NCBI RefSeq assembly: GCF_036881825.1
Contig: NZ_JBAJMW010000004.1
Span: 248,001-312,000 of the forward strand
Origin: Tersicoccus mangrovi
GTDB lineage: Bacteria > Actinomycetota > Actinomycetes > Actinomycetales > Micrococcaceae
Direction of reading: 5' to 3'
Length of the DNA: 64,000 bases
Shown here one piece after another: positions 24,962 through 33,430 of the stretch; position 1 is the stretch's first letter; each line of letters opens with the position of its first letter. A program made the translations under genes and the position numbers. The notes beneath the pieces are model-generated. The model was given only the letters and a program-made list of their open reading frames with translations. It ran no database searches and was not told the DNA's origin.

Positions 24962-26113
24962 TCAGCCCTTCTTCCTGGTGGCGGAGGTGTCGGCGGTCTC
25001 GGAGGCGGCGTGGACGGCATCGGTGGCGGACTCGGGGGCGTCGCCGTCCACCGGCAGGAACCGCAGCCGGGTGTCGGGGCCGAAGCGGGTCGCCGCTCCC
25101 CCGCCGGCCTCGTCGGGTTCGAAGCGGAGCGCCTCGCCGAGGGTGCTCAGTCCCAGGTCGGGGAACGCCGGCCGGCCGCCGAGCAGCAGCGGGGCCTGGT
25201 AGACGACGAGCTCGTCGATCAGGCCGGCACGGGCGAAGGCGACGCTCAACCGGGGACTGCCGTCGATCAGCACGTGGCGGGCGCCGACGGCGTACAGCCC
25301 GGCCAGCGCTTCGTCCGGGTCGCGGGTGGTCAGCGCGTGGAACCGGCCGTCGGCCCCGCGGATCGCCGCGTCGGCCGGCACGGGGCGCAGGCCCATGACG
25401 GCGCGGCGGGGCTGCCGGGCGGCGAGCGATCCGTCGGGGTGGCGGGCGGTCAGGGCCGGGTCGTCGGCCAGCACGGTGCCGGTCGAGACGAGGACGGCGT
25501 CGGCCAGCATCCGCATCCGGTGACCGTCCTCGCGGGCGGCGGCACCGGTGATCCACTGGCTCGTGCCGTCCGCCGCGGCCACCGCACCGTCGAGGCTCTG
25601 GGCGATCTTGACGGTCACGAACGGGCGGGTGCCGACGGCGGCGAGCCAGCGGCGGTTCAGGTCGCGGGCCTGGTCGGCGAGGAGGCCGTCGCGCACCTCG
25701 ACGCCCTCGGTGCGCAACCGGTGCGCCCCGCCGGCGGCCGCCCGGTGGGGATCGCCGATGGCGTGGACGACCGACCGGATGCCGGCGGCGAGGATCGCCT
25801 CGGTGCAGGCGGGGGTGCGACCGGTGTGGTTGCACGGTTCGAGCGTCACGACCATGGTCGCGGCGGCGATCTGCTCGGCGGAGGCGCCCGCGGCGGCGGC
25901 ACGGTTCAGCACGTCGACCTCGGCGTGGTCGGTGCCGGCGCCGTGGTGGCGCCCCACGGCGATCAGCCGGCCGTCCGGGTCGAGCAGGGCGGCCCCGACG
26001 AGGGGGTTCGCTCCACGCACACCCGTGGCAGCCGCCCCGAGCGCGGTGGCCATGGCGTGTTCCTCGGCGAGGGTGAACCCGGCGTCGGTCGCGTGGTGGG
26101 TGGCCGTCGTCAT
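24962..26113 (-). CDS. ribD: Bifunctional riboflavin deaminase/reductase
   Basis: 383 residues. N-terminal deaminase: zinc ligands in HAEVDVL and EPCNHTGRTPACTEAI. C-terminal reductase: VTVKIAQSLDGAVAA, DAVLVSTGTVLADDPALTAR, and ARHVLIDGSPRLSVAFARAGLIDELVVY. It carries out steps two and three of riboflavin synthesis. The conserved glycine after the PC motif is kept. The C-terminal 35 residues are an Ala/Asp/Thr-rich tail like those of the other rib genes here. Its ATG overlaps the ribM stop (ATGA); it abuts ribE. Confidence 0.96.
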   Translation of the reverse strand: MTTATHHATDAGFTLAEEHAMATALGAAATGVRGANPLVGAALLDPDGRLIAVGRHHGAGTDHAEVDVLNRAAAAGASAEQIAAATMVVTLEPCNHTGRTPACTEAILAAGIRSVVHAIGDPHRAAAGGAHRLRTEGVEVRDGLLADQARDLNRRWLAAVGTRPFVTVKIAQSLDGAVAAADGTSQWITGAAAREDGHRMRMLADAVLVSTGTVLADDPALTARHPDGSLAARQPRRAVMGLRPVPADAAIRGADGRFHALTTRDPDEALAGLYAVGARHVLIDGSPRLSVAFARAGLIDELVVYQAPLLLGGRPAFPDLGLSTLGEALRFEPDEAGGGAATRFGPDTRLRFLPVDGDAPESATDAVHAASETADTSATRKKG

Positions 26114-26799
26114 GACTCCACCCGCGGGTCCGGGAACACGGTCTCGACGCGGGGCGCCACGGCCTGGTTGCGGTAGCGCCACCAGACGAAGAAGCCGGTG
26201 AGGGTGAAGCCGCCGTAGATGATGTACATGATCGCGGAGGCCCAGTAGCCGGCGGAGATGAGCAGCGGCACGCCCACGATGTCGACGGCGACCCAGATCA
26301 GCCAGAACTCGACCCAGCCGCGGGCCATGCCGAGGGTGGCCAGCAGCGAGCCGACGAAGATCCAGGCGTCGGCCCAGACCGGCTCGTAGCTGCCGAGCGC
26401 GCGGAACGCGGGGGTCAGGACGCCGGTGCCGACGACCAGCGCCAGGACGAGGCGCACGCGGGTGAGGTTGGAGGCCCACCGCGGGGTGACGGCGGTGCCG
26501 GCGTCGCCGCGGGCCTGCCGCCATCGGTACCAGCCGTACACGGAGACGACGACGAACATGACCTGGCGGCCGGCCTGGCCGAGCAGGTTGACGGGATTCG
26601 GGGAGCCGAAGACCGCCCCGAGGAAGACGGTGAAGAGCAGCACGTTGCCGACGATGCCCACCGGCCACGCCCACACCCGGCGGCGCATGCCGCCGAAGGC
26701 GCTGACCAGGCCGAAGACGTTGCCGAGCACCTCGCGCCACAGGATGAAGCCGCCACCGATGGTCAGCTTCGCCTCGAACAGCCATCGCAGCACGTCCAC
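26110..26799 (-). CDS. ribM: PnuC-family vitamin transporter, most likely RibM riboflavin importer
   Basis: 229 residues with about seven membrane segments and the PnuC-type WVEFWLIWVAVDIVGVPLLI region, which carries the Trp-rich substrate motif. PnuC proteins facilitate diffusion of nicotinamide riboside, thiamine or riboflavin. Placement as first gene of a rib operon directly behind an FMN riboswitch matches actinobacterial RibM (known in Corynebacterium and Streptomyces), so riboflavin is the likely substrate. Start at GTG 26799, with GAGGAAGG about 12 bases upstream; the frame extends further but into the riboswitch. Confidence 0.87.
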   Translation of the reverse strand: MDVLRWLFEAKLTIGGGFILWREVLGNVFGLVSAFGGMRRRVWAWPVGIVGNVLLFTVFLGAVFGSPNPVNLLGQAGRQVMFVVVSVYGWYRWRQARGDAGTAVTPRWASNLTRVRLVLALVVGTGVLTPAFRALGSYEPVWADAWIFVGSLLATLGMARGWVEFWLIWVAVDIVGVPLLISAGYWASAIMYIIYGGFTLTGFFVWWRYRNQAVAPRVETVFPDPRVES

Positions 26800-26924
26800 G
26801 GGCCTGTTCCCTTCCTCGCCGTTCCGTTCATCGACGGTTCCGGGGCGAGGGTGCACACGAGAGCCGGGACGGCGGACGACCGCAGCCCGACGACGGGTCC
26901 GGCGGTCGCCGGACGTCGCGCGCG

Positions 26925-27080
26925 ACGTGCTTCTCCCATCCAGACTGTGACTGTCGGTGCCGGAATTCCACCGGCTCAACCGGTGCGCTTCCCCGGTGAC
27001 GAGTCATCGTCACCGGATCCGACGCACCGGGTCGCGGACTTTGACCGCCGGTTCGGACTTTCACCGACCCCGGAGCACGT
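26925..27080 (-). promoter_or_regulatory. FMN riboswitch (RFN element)
   Basis: On the minus strand the conserved RFN blocks occur in order: GGGGTCGGTGAAAGTCC, GAACCGGCGGT, a variable stem (GGTGACGATGACTCGTCACC), GAGCCGGTGGAATTCCGGC and GTCTGGATGGGAGAAG. The closing helix P1 is formed by ACGTGCT and AGCACGT at the two ends. Eleven bases beyond it is a hairpin with a 7-bp stem (26897-26914), the likely switch platform, then the ribM ribosome binding site. FMN binding should shut down the ribM-ribDEBH operon. CATAAT at 27091-27096 is a possible -10. Confidence 0.95.
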
Positions 27081-27176
27081 ATTTCCGTTCATTATGGCAC
27101 GCAGCGCCGGGGCACCGCCGTTCCGTCCGTCACGGTGACGTCATCGCCCCGGAGCAGGCCGGAGCAGGCCGGGATG

Positions 27177-27881
27177 TCAGCCGCAGCGGCCGCGGGCGGC
27201 CTCGCGCAGAGCGGTGATGGCGGCCGCGGTGTCGTCGGCCCCGTACACGGAGGAACCGGCGACGAAGACGTCGGCACCCGCTTCGGCGGCGGCCACGATC
27301 GTCTCCTTCGTCACCCCGCCGTCCACCTGGAGCGCCACCTCGGCGCCGGAGCCGTCGATCGCGGTCCGCGCCCGCCGCAACTTGGGCAGCATGACGTCGA
27401 GGAAGGCCTGGCCGCCGAAACCGGGCTCGACGGTCATCACGAGCAGCAGGTCGATCTCGGCGAGCAGGTCCAGCCACGGCTCCACCGGGGTGGCCGGGCG
27501 CAGGGCGACCCCGGCGCGTGACCCGAGCGAGCGCAGTTCCCGGGCGAGGCGGACGGGTGCCGCCGCGGCCTCGGCGTGGAACGTCACGGACGCGGCACCG
27601 GCCTCCGCGTATCCCGGCGCCCACCGGTCCGGTTCGTCGATCATCAGGTGCACGTCCAGCGGGATGGGGCTGACCTGCTGGATGCGTTGGACGACCGGAA
27701 GGCCGAGCGTCAGGTTGGGCACGAAGTGGTTGTCCATGATGTCCACGTGCACGCTGTCCGCCTCGGTGATCCGGCCGAGCTCGGCCTCGAGGTTGACGAA
27801 GTCCGCCGAGAGGATGCTCGGGTGGATCCGGGCGTGCCGGGTGGCGGGAGAGGTCGATGGCGCGGGTGCGGACTCGGTCAC
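27177..27881 (-). CDS. rpe: Ribulose-phosphate 3-epimerase
   Basis: 234 residues from GTG 27881. HPSILSADFVNLEAEL, VHVDIMDNHFVPNLTLG, DVHLMIDEPDRW, LLVMTVEPGFGGQAF and LQVDGGVTKETI cover the metal ligands and catalytic Asp residues of the pentose-phosphate epimerase. The first 15 residues are a disordered Ser/Pro/Ala lead. The start overlaps the rsmB stop (GTGA), so it ends the def-fmt-rsmB-rpe unit. The next 96 bases to the riboswitch hold the CATAAT element and a doubled CCGGAGCAGG. Confidence 0.96.
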   Translation of the reverse strand: MTESAPAPSTSPATRHARIHPSILSADFVNLEAELGRITEADSVHVDIMDNHFVPNLTLGLPVVQRIQQVSPIPLDVHLMIDEPDRWAPGYAEAGAASVTFHAEAAAAPVRLARELRSLGSRAGVALRPATPVEPWLDLLAEIDLLLVMTVEPGFGGQAFLDVMLPKLRRARTAIDGSGAEVALQVDGGVTKETIVAAAEAGADVFVAGSSVYGADDTAAAITALREAARGRCG

Positions 27882-29758
27882 GGGGCCTCCGTCGTGGTGG
27901 GGGTGGCAGGGGTCTGGTCGGCGGCCGCGGGCACGCGCAGCAGGGCCAGGAACATGGCGTCGGTGCCGTGGACGTGGGGCCAGAGCTGGGCGGTGCGGGG
28001 ACCGGGGGCGTCCCGGTCCGAACCGGCGGTGCCGCCCGCGTGCAGCGGGGTGAGGGCCGCGGCGTCGAGCACGGCCGGGGTGTCGAGCAGCTCGACGCCC
28101 GGGGTCCTCCGCAGGACGTCGTCGACGACGGCGACCGTCTCCGCCGGGTGGGGCGAGCACGTCGCGTAGGCGACGACGCCGCCGGGCCGGGTTGCGGCGA
28201 TGGCTGAACGCAGCAGGTCACGCTGCAGCGCTCCGAGCTGGGCGACGTCGGCGGGGCTGCGGCGCCACCGTGCCTCGGGCCGGCGGCGCAGGGCGCCGAG
28301 GCCGGAGCACGGCACGTCGACGAGTACCCGGTCGTAGCCGGCGGGCTCGTCGCCGCCGATGGCCCGGCCGTCCCGCTCCGTGATCCGCCACGCCGTCTCC
28401 GGTACCGCGGCCAGCGCCCGGCGCACCAGGTCCGCGCGGTGCGGGGCGGGCTCGTTCGCGGTCACGGTCGCACCCTGCTGGAGCGCGAGGGCGGCCAGCA
28501 GCGCGGCCTTGCCGCCCGGTCCGGCACACCCGTCGAGCCAGCGTTCCCCGTCCGCGGTGGCGGTGCCTGACGAGGCGGTACTGGCTCCGTCGGGGTTCGC
28601 TCGGTCGGCGTCCGCTCCGTCGACCGGCGCGGCCGCGAGTGCCCGGGCGACCAGTTGCGAGCCGGTGTCCTGGATCCGGACCGTGCCGTCCTGCACCCCG
28701 GCGAACCGGCTCAGGTCACCCGCCGCGATGGTGGCGGAGCCGACAGCGAGCTCGCCCGGCTCCGCGCCGGCGGCGAATTCCTCGGCGAGGTCGCCGAGCC
28801 CGGGCAGGGCCACGAGATTCACGACGGGGGCCGCGTTGTCGGCGGCGAGCAGGTCGGTCAGCTCCCCGGCGTCGCGACCGTGGGCGACGAGCGCCTGGCG
28901 CATCGCCCGCACGACCCACGTGGGGTGGCTGTAGCGCAGGCCCGCGGCCGTGGTGTCGTCGACGCCGGTGGTCAGCTCGTCCAGCCAGTCGTCGAGGGAC
29001 CGCTCGGAGACCCGGCGCAGCACGGCGTTGATGAAGCCGCTCGGGCCCGCGCCGATGGCCTCCCGGGCCAGGGCGACGGTCTGGTCGAGGGCGGCGTGGG
29101 GCGGCACGCGCATGGCGAGCAACTGGTGGACCCCGAGGCGCAGGGCGTCCCGCACCGGCGGATCCACCGTGTCCAGGGGACGGTCCACGCACCGGGCGAG
29201 GATGGCGTCCCACGTCCCCATCGACCGCAGCGAGCCGTAGGCCAGCTCGGTCGCGAACCCGGCGTCGCGCCCGGTCAGGCCGTGGCGACGCAGCCGGGCG
29301 GGAAGGACGAGATTGGCGTAGGCATCGTCGGCGCTGACCGCGCGCAGCGTCTCGAACGCGGCGAGCCGGGCCGGGTCGGAGGAGCGTCCACGCCGTGCGG
29401 GAGCGGACGAGCTGAAATGGCGTTCGCCGCCCCGGTTGCGCTCGCGCCCCTGTGCGTTCCGGCGCACTTCTCCCCCGGTGCCGCGGCGGCCCTGCCGATC
29501 AGCGTCGCGGCGGTCGTCGCGACGTCCCGGCGTGCCCTCACCGCGCGGGGCAGACCCGCGGTCGTCGCGCCGGGCGCTTCCGGCCCCGTGTCGATCAGCG
29601 CCGCGGTCGTCACGCCGGGCGCCGGAGCCACCGGAGGCGCGGCCCTCACGCCGCTGCCCGCTGCCACGGTCGTCACGACGACCGGATCCACCGGCGTCGG
29701 CGCGACTGTTCCGGCGGCGCCGGTCGTCGTCGGGTCGGTCACCATTCGCGTCGGCCAA
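27878..29758 (-). CDS. rsmB: 16S rRNA (cytosine-C5) methyltransferase RsmB/Fmu with long Arg/Gly/Asp-rich N-terminus
   Basis: 626 residues; typical RsmB is about 430-480. After ~125 residues of charged low complexity (RRDDRGS, GRRDDRR, GGSGARRDDRGAD repeats) comes a NusB-like RNA-binding domain (ARLAAFETLRAVSADDAYANLVLP, FATELAYGSLRSMGTWDAIL), then the SAM domain: WLDGCAGPGGKAALLAAL, VLVDVPCSGLGALRRRPEARW with one catalytic Cys and VVAYATCSPHPAE with the other. It methylates C967 of 16S rRNA. It overlaps fmt by 20 bases and rpe by 4. The repeat-rich extension resembles disordered RNA-binding tails; part could be a misjudged start, but no start closer to the NusB domain stands out. Confidence 0.92.
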   Translation of the reverse strand: MADANGDRPDDDRRRRNSRADAGGSGRRDDRGSGQRREGRASGGSGARRDDRGADRHGAGSARRDDRGSAPRGEGTPGRRDDRRDADRQGRRGTGGEVRRNAQGRERNRGGERHFSSSAPARRGRSSDPARLAAFETLRAVSADDAYANLVLPARLRRHGLTGRDAGFATELAYGSLRSMGTWDAILARCVDRPLDTVDPPVRDALRLGVHQLLAMRVPPHAALDQTVALAREAIGAGPSGFINAVLRRVSERSLDDWLDELTTGVDDTTAAGLRYSHPTWVVRAMRQALVAHGRDAGELTDLLAADNAAPVVNLVALPGLGDLAEEFAAGAEPGELAVGSATIAAGDLSRFAGVQDGTVRIQDTGSQLVARALAAAPVDGADADRANPDGASTASSGTATADGERWLDGCAGPGGKAALLAALALQQGATVTANEPAPHRADLVRRALAAVPETAWRITERDGRAIGGDEPAGYDRVLVDVPCSGLGALRRRPEARWRRSPADVAQLGALQRDLLRSAIAATRPGGVVAYATCSPHPAETVAVVDDVLRRTPGVELLDTPAVLDAAALTPLHAGGTAGSDRDAPGPRTAQLWPHVHGTDAMFLALLRVPAAADQTPATPTTTEAP

Positions 29759-30707
29759 GACGGACCTCCTGCCCGTGCTGGGCGCCGCGCCACCAGTCGG
29801 CGGCGGGCATCGGTGTGCGGCCGGCCGGCTGCACGGTGCTCAGGACGACGGCGCCGTCGCCGGTCCCCACCAGCACGGACCGGCCGTGTGCGGCCACGAG
29901 CCCGGGCTCGGGTGCCGGGGGCACCTTGACGCCGGACAGGTCCGGGCGCGCGGCGTCGCGGACGGGTCCGAGCTTGACGCGCTGGCCGTCCAGGGTGGTC
30001 CACGCGCCGGGCTCGGGCGTGACGCCGCGGCTGCGGGCGTCCAGCGCCGCGGCCGGGTGCGACCAGTCGAGCAGGCCGTCCTCGAGGGTCAGCTTCGGAG
30101 CGAGGGTCACCTCGCCGTCCTGCTCGGTGGCCCGGGCGGTGCCGTCGGCGAGGCCGCCGAGCACGTCGGCCAGCAGGCCCGTGCCGCTGACCGTCAGGGC
30201 CGCCAGCAGGTCCGCGGCGGTGTCGTCGGGCCCGATGGGCGCGGTGACCGTGCCGTACACCGGGCCGGTGTCCAGCCCGGTGCGGAGCGCGAAGACGCTC
30301 GCGCCGGTTCCGGTGAGCCCGTCGATGATCGCCCGCTGGGCGGGGGCGGCGCCGCGGTAGGCGGGCAGCAGGGAGAAGTGCAGGTTGAGCCAGCCGTGGC
30401 GCGGGACGTCCAGTGCGGCGGCGGGGACGAGGGCCCCGTAGGCAACGACGACGGCCACGTCGAGGTCGAGGTCGGCCAGCTGGGCCCGGACGTCGTCGTC
30501 GACGCGGGCGGCCTTGATCACCGGCAGTCCCGCCTCCCCGGCGGCCGCGGCCACCGGGGACGGCGTGAGGACGCGCTTCCGGCCGAGCGGCGCGTCCGGA
30601 CGGGTCAGGACGGCGACGATCTCGTGGTCGCCGCCCGCGAGCCGGTCGCGCAGGACGCGCAGGGAGTCGGCGGCCGTCGCCGGGGTGCCCGCGAAGAGTA
30701 TCCTCAT
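29739..30707 (-). CDS. fmt: Methionyl-tRNA formyltransferase
   Basis: 322 residues. MRILFAGTPATAADSLRVL, LNLHFSLLPAYRGAAPAQRAII (with the catalytic Asn-His area and the SLLP loop) and TGLDTGPVYG belong to Fmt, which formylates initiator Met-tRNA using formyl-THF. The C-terminal OB-like domain (GAWTTLDGQRVKL) is present. The ATG at 30707 overlaps the def stop (ATGA). Confidence 0.97.
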   Translation of the reverse strand: MRILFAGTPATAADSLRVLRDRLAGGDHEIVAVLTRPDAPLGRKRVLTPSPVAAAAGEAGLPVIKAARVDDDVRAQLADLDLDVAVVVAYGALVPAAALDVPRHGWLNLHFSLLPAYRGAAPAQRAIIDGLTGTGASVFALRTGLDTGPVYGTVTAPIGPDDTAADLLAALTVSGTGLLADVLGGLADGTARATEQDGEVTLAPKLTLEDGLLDWSHPAAALDARSRGVTPEPGAWTTLDGQRVKLGPVRDAARPDLSGVKVPPAPEPGLVAAHGRSVLVGTGDGAVVLSTVQPAGRTPMPAADWWRGAQHGQEVRLGRREW

Positions 30708-31354
30708 CGGCCGCCGCCGAAGAAGCTCGCGCCGGGGGCAGCGTTGCCGGACCCGGCCGTCTGTCGCGCCGCGGTGCCGGTCGAGCGGGCGCCGTCACGG
30801 TGTGGGATGGTCACGCTGCCCGCCTGGTCGAGGTCCCGCCGCTCGGCCTGGACCTGGTCGACCGCGATGCGCCAGTCGTCGGTGCGCAGGGCCGCCATCA
30901 CGGTGCGACGCTCCTCGCCCGTCAGCCGGTCCAGGTACAGCTTCCCGTCGAGGTGGTCGGTCTCGTGCTGGAGGCAGCGGGCGAGCAGTCCCTCGCCGGT
31001 GACGGTCACGGGAACGCCCGTGACGTCGACGCCGGTGACGGTGGCGCGCTGCGCGCGGGTCGTGTGACCGCCGATGGCCGGCACGGAGAGGCAGCCCTCC
31101 ATCCCGGACTGCGTCTCCTCCTCGACCGTGAGGACGGGATTGATCACGTGACCGGACGCGCCGTCCACCTCCCACGTGAACAGGCGCAGCCCGACTCCCA
31201 CCTGGGGGCCGGCGAGCCCGACGCCGCCGACGGCGATCATCGTCTCGTGCATGTCCTCGACCAGCCGGGCCAGGGCGTCGTCGAACCGGGTCACGGCCTC
31301 GGCCCGGGTCCGCAGGATCGGGTCACCCAGCACCCGGACGGGCAGTATCGCCAT
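30704..31354 (-). CDS. def: Peptide deformylase
   Basis: 216 residues. The three PDF motifs are present: GVGLAGPQVG, EGCLSVPA (metal Cys) and QHETDHLDG (two His and Glu). It removes the N-formyl group from nascent proteins, in line with fmt next to it. The C-terminal 45 residues (after AERRDLDQAGSV) are a Gly/Ala/Ser-rich extension ending FFGGGR. No strong ribosome binding site is seen; 95 bases separate it from the nuclease gene behind it. Confidence 0.96.
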   Translation of the reverse strand: MAILPVRVLGDPILRTRAEAVTRFDDALARLVEDMHETMIAVGGVGLAGPQVGVGLRLFTWEVDGASGHVINPVLTVEEETQSGMEGCLSVPAIGGHTTRAQRATVTGVDVTGVPVTVTGEGLLARCLQHETDHLDGKLYLDRLTGEERRTVMAALRTDDWRIAVDQVQAERRDLDQAGSVTIPHRDGARSTGTAARQTAGSGNAAPGASFFGGGR

Positions 31355-31449
31355 GGCTGTCGTCGCGCTCCTCGTGTCGTCGACCGGTGTTCGTCTGCCC
31401 CGGTCCGGCGCTCCAGTCTAGTGGCCGGGACGCGAACCCCGGTCCCGGC

Positions 31450-32451
31450 TCAGGAGCCGGTGGCGGAGCCGGCGAGAGCGGAGACCGCGGTCGATCCCGA
31501 CGGCACCCGGTGCGACGTCCCTGCCGGGGCGTCGGCCGCCGATGCGTCCATCGTTCCCGCGGTGTCGGTGCCCGTCACGTCGGCCACGGCGGCGGAGCCG
31601 ACCGTACGCGGCGCCGGCGGCGGGGCGATGGGAAGCAGGGCACGGCCGGCCGCGGTCGCGTCCGCGGTGGTCTCCCACACCCGGCGCAGCGAGCAGAACT
31701 TGTACCAGTGGTGGGCGAGGACGTCGTCGCGGGCGCGCATCGGCCGCACCTCGGTCTGCCCGATGGCGACGGGAAGCAGCAGCGGGTTCTCCCCGTACGG
31801 GAAGGGCTCCCAGGTGCCGGCCTCGGGGTCGACGAGCAGCTCCTGGGCCTTCATCCCCGCGACGAGCTGCATGACGACCTTCTCGTCGAGCGCCTTGACG
31901 AAGCCGTCCCGGTCCGTGCCCTTGGTCTTGAAGTCGATGAGGCAGACCCGGCCCCCGATGCGGGCGATCAGGTCCAGCGTGCCGGCGTAGCCGACCTCCT
32001 GGTTCCACACCGTCGCCTCCGCGGCGAGCGGCTCGACGGCATAGGCGTCCCACCACTCGTCGAAACGGTCGGCGAACTGGTGCTCCCCGTGCTGGGCGAG
32101 GTCCTCGCGCGCCTCCCGCACCCGGTGGTCGCGGTCCAGGTGCCGGAGGGCGATCTGCTCGGCGTAGTAGTGCACCCGGTCGCCGCGCTCGGCAGCCTGG
32201 TCGCGGTAGCGCTCGGCGGCAGAGGCCGACTCCCGCACGAGTGCACGCAGCTGGCCCGGATCCGCTGCGGCACCGCGCAGTTCGGGGTGGGAGGCCAGGT
32301 GATTGGCGGCCATGTACCCGGACCAGCCGGTCAGGTCCGTGGCCTGCTGGCCGATGACGGTGGTGATCGACGGCACCGTGGGCGGGGCACTCGTGGATCG
32401 CGCGTACATCCGCCCGTGTTCGGTCTGGTGCGCCAGCCTCGGTTGCGTCAT
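31450..32451 (-). CDS. PD-(D/E)XK nuclease superfamily protein, uncharacterised
   Basis: 333 residues. The core at ~165-200, AGTLDLIARIGGRVCLIDFKTKG, shows the nuclease pattern: Asp in GTLD, then DxK in IDFKTKG, with an upstream Glu in WNQEVGYAG. The arrangement resembles RecB/Cas4-like exonucleases. The N-terminal half is helical (HYYAEQIALRHLDRDHRVREARE) and the C-terminal ~65 residues are Ala/Thr/Ser-rich and probably disordered. Homologues next to def or tRNAs are frequent in Micrococcales but no function is proven. It has GTGAAGGC close to the ATG. It does not sit with CRISPR or restriction genes. Confidence 0.72.
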   Translation of the reverse strand: MTQPRLAHQTEHGRMYARSTSAPPTVPSITTVIGQQATDLTGWSGYMAANHLASHPELRGAAADPGQLRALVRESASAAERYRDQAAERGDRVHYYAEQIALRHLDRDHRVREAREDLAQHGEHQFADRFDEWWDAYAVEPLAAEATVWNQEVGYAGTLDLIARIGGRVCLIDFKTKGTDRDGFVKALDEKVVMQLVAGMKAQELLVDPEAGTWEPFPYGENPLLLPVAIGQTEVRPMRARDDVLAHHWYKFCSLRRVWETTADATAAGRALLPIAPPPAPRTVGSAAVADVTGTDTAGTMDASAADAPAGTSHRVPSGSTAVSALAGSATGS

Positions 32452-32558
32452 GCCTTCACTCTCCCACCGGCCACCGACGTTTCTCCAACGCCCGCGCCGG
32501 GCTCGGCTCGGATGGTTCCATCGGGCGTTCGTGCGCCCGACCCCGACCCCGGACGCAC

Positions 32559-32590
32559 GAAGGCCCCGGCGGTCTCCCGCCGGGGCCTTC
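32559..32590 (-). terminator. Terminator of the minus-strand tRNA cluster
   Basis: A perfect 14-bp stem (GAAGGCCCCGGCGG and its complement) with loop TCTC begins five bases after the tRNA-Val 3' end on the minus strand. Confidence 0.88.
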
Positions 32591-32595
32591 TGTCG

Positions 32596-32667
32596 TGCGC
32601 GATACTGGGATCGAACCAGTGACCTCTTCCGTGTCAGGGAAGCGCGCTACCGCTGCGCCAATCGCGC
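32596..32667 (-). tRNA. tRNA-Val (GAC)
   Basis: A 72-base cloverleaf. Acceptor GCGCGAT pairs with ATCGCGC; D-arm GCGC/GCGC; anticodon stem CTTCC/GGAAG with loop CTGACAC (anticodon GAC); T-arm contains GGTTCGATCC. CCA is not encoded. Third of three tRNAs on this strand. Confidence 0.95.
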
Positions 32668-32703
32668 CCATGTCGCCGTCGGAGGGTCGAGACCTTCCGG
32701 GGC

Positions 32704-32777
32704 TGGAGGTGGGGACGGGATTCGAACCCGCGTATACGGCTTTGCAGGCCGCTGCCTCGCCTCTCGGCCACCCCACC
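32704..32777 (-). tRNA. tRNA-Cys (GCA)
   Basis: A 74-base gene including encoded CCA. Acceptor GGTGGGG/CCCCACC, anticodon stem GCGGC/GCCGT with loop CTGCAAA (anticodon GCA), T-arm GGTTCGAATCC. Confidence 0.95.
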
Positions 32778-32859
32778 GTGACCAGCTGGTCCACTCGGAC
32801 CGCCGTCCGGAAGCCGAACTGGAGGTCCGGACCACCGACTGACTGAACAGTGACATGCG

Positions 32860-32932
<73 letters not shown>

Positions 32933-33186
32933 ATGAAGAAACCGGCCCGACTCGGGGCGGTGCCGCCGTGTTCTTGCGAGAAATGACTCTACAGGCGTCC
33001 CGGCGCAGTTCCAAATCGGCCGAAGATCCCTGTGTTGGCGCGGATTTCACCGCATCGTCGCCACCTTGTCCCACCCGGTCACCGGCCCCTCCCCGCGGGC
33101 GGCGATGATGCCTTTCGTCGATTTCGCGCCCGGTTCGGACTCCGCTACGATGGTGAATCGCTGCCCGGCCTGCGGGCGGCACGCGA

Positions 33187-33258
33187 GGGCGATTAGCGCA
33201 GTGGTAGCGCGCTTCGTTCACACCGAAGAGGTCACTGGTTCGAACCCAGTATCGCCCA
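33187..33258 (+). tRNA. tRNA-Val (CAC)
   Basis: 72 bases. Acceptor GGGCGAT/ATCGCCC, D-arm GCGC/GCGC, anticodon stem CTTCG/CGAAG with loop TTCACAC (anticodon CAC), T-arm GGTTCGAACCC. It is near-identical outside the acceptor and anticodon arms to the tRNA-Val (GAC) 0.5 kb away on the other strand. Confidence 0.95.
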
Positions 33259-33265
33259 CCGCATC

Positions 33266-33294
33266 GAGGGTCCCGGAGTCGATCCGGGGCCCTC
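33266..33294 (+). terminator. Terminator of tRNA-Val (CAC)
   Basis: Stem GAGGG-t-CCCGG with CCGGG-g-CCCTC around a 7-base loop, beginning seven bases after the tRNA. Confidence 0.8.
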
Positions 33295-33430
33295 TCCCGT
33301 TGTTCGGGCCCCATTCCGCTTGCCGTGAAAACCGGCGAACTCGCCGCCGTCACCGGGTTCCCCGCGTGGTCACTGCTCTAGCATGGTGGGCACACGGAGG
33401 CGACGGGCCTCCCGGCAGAAAGGAGGTGGC

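Noticed and set aside
31450..32451. Cas4 or restriction enzyme
   Set aside because: The PD-(D/E)XK core is present, but there are no cas, methylase or specificity genes nearby and no Fe-S cysteine cluster as in Cas4.
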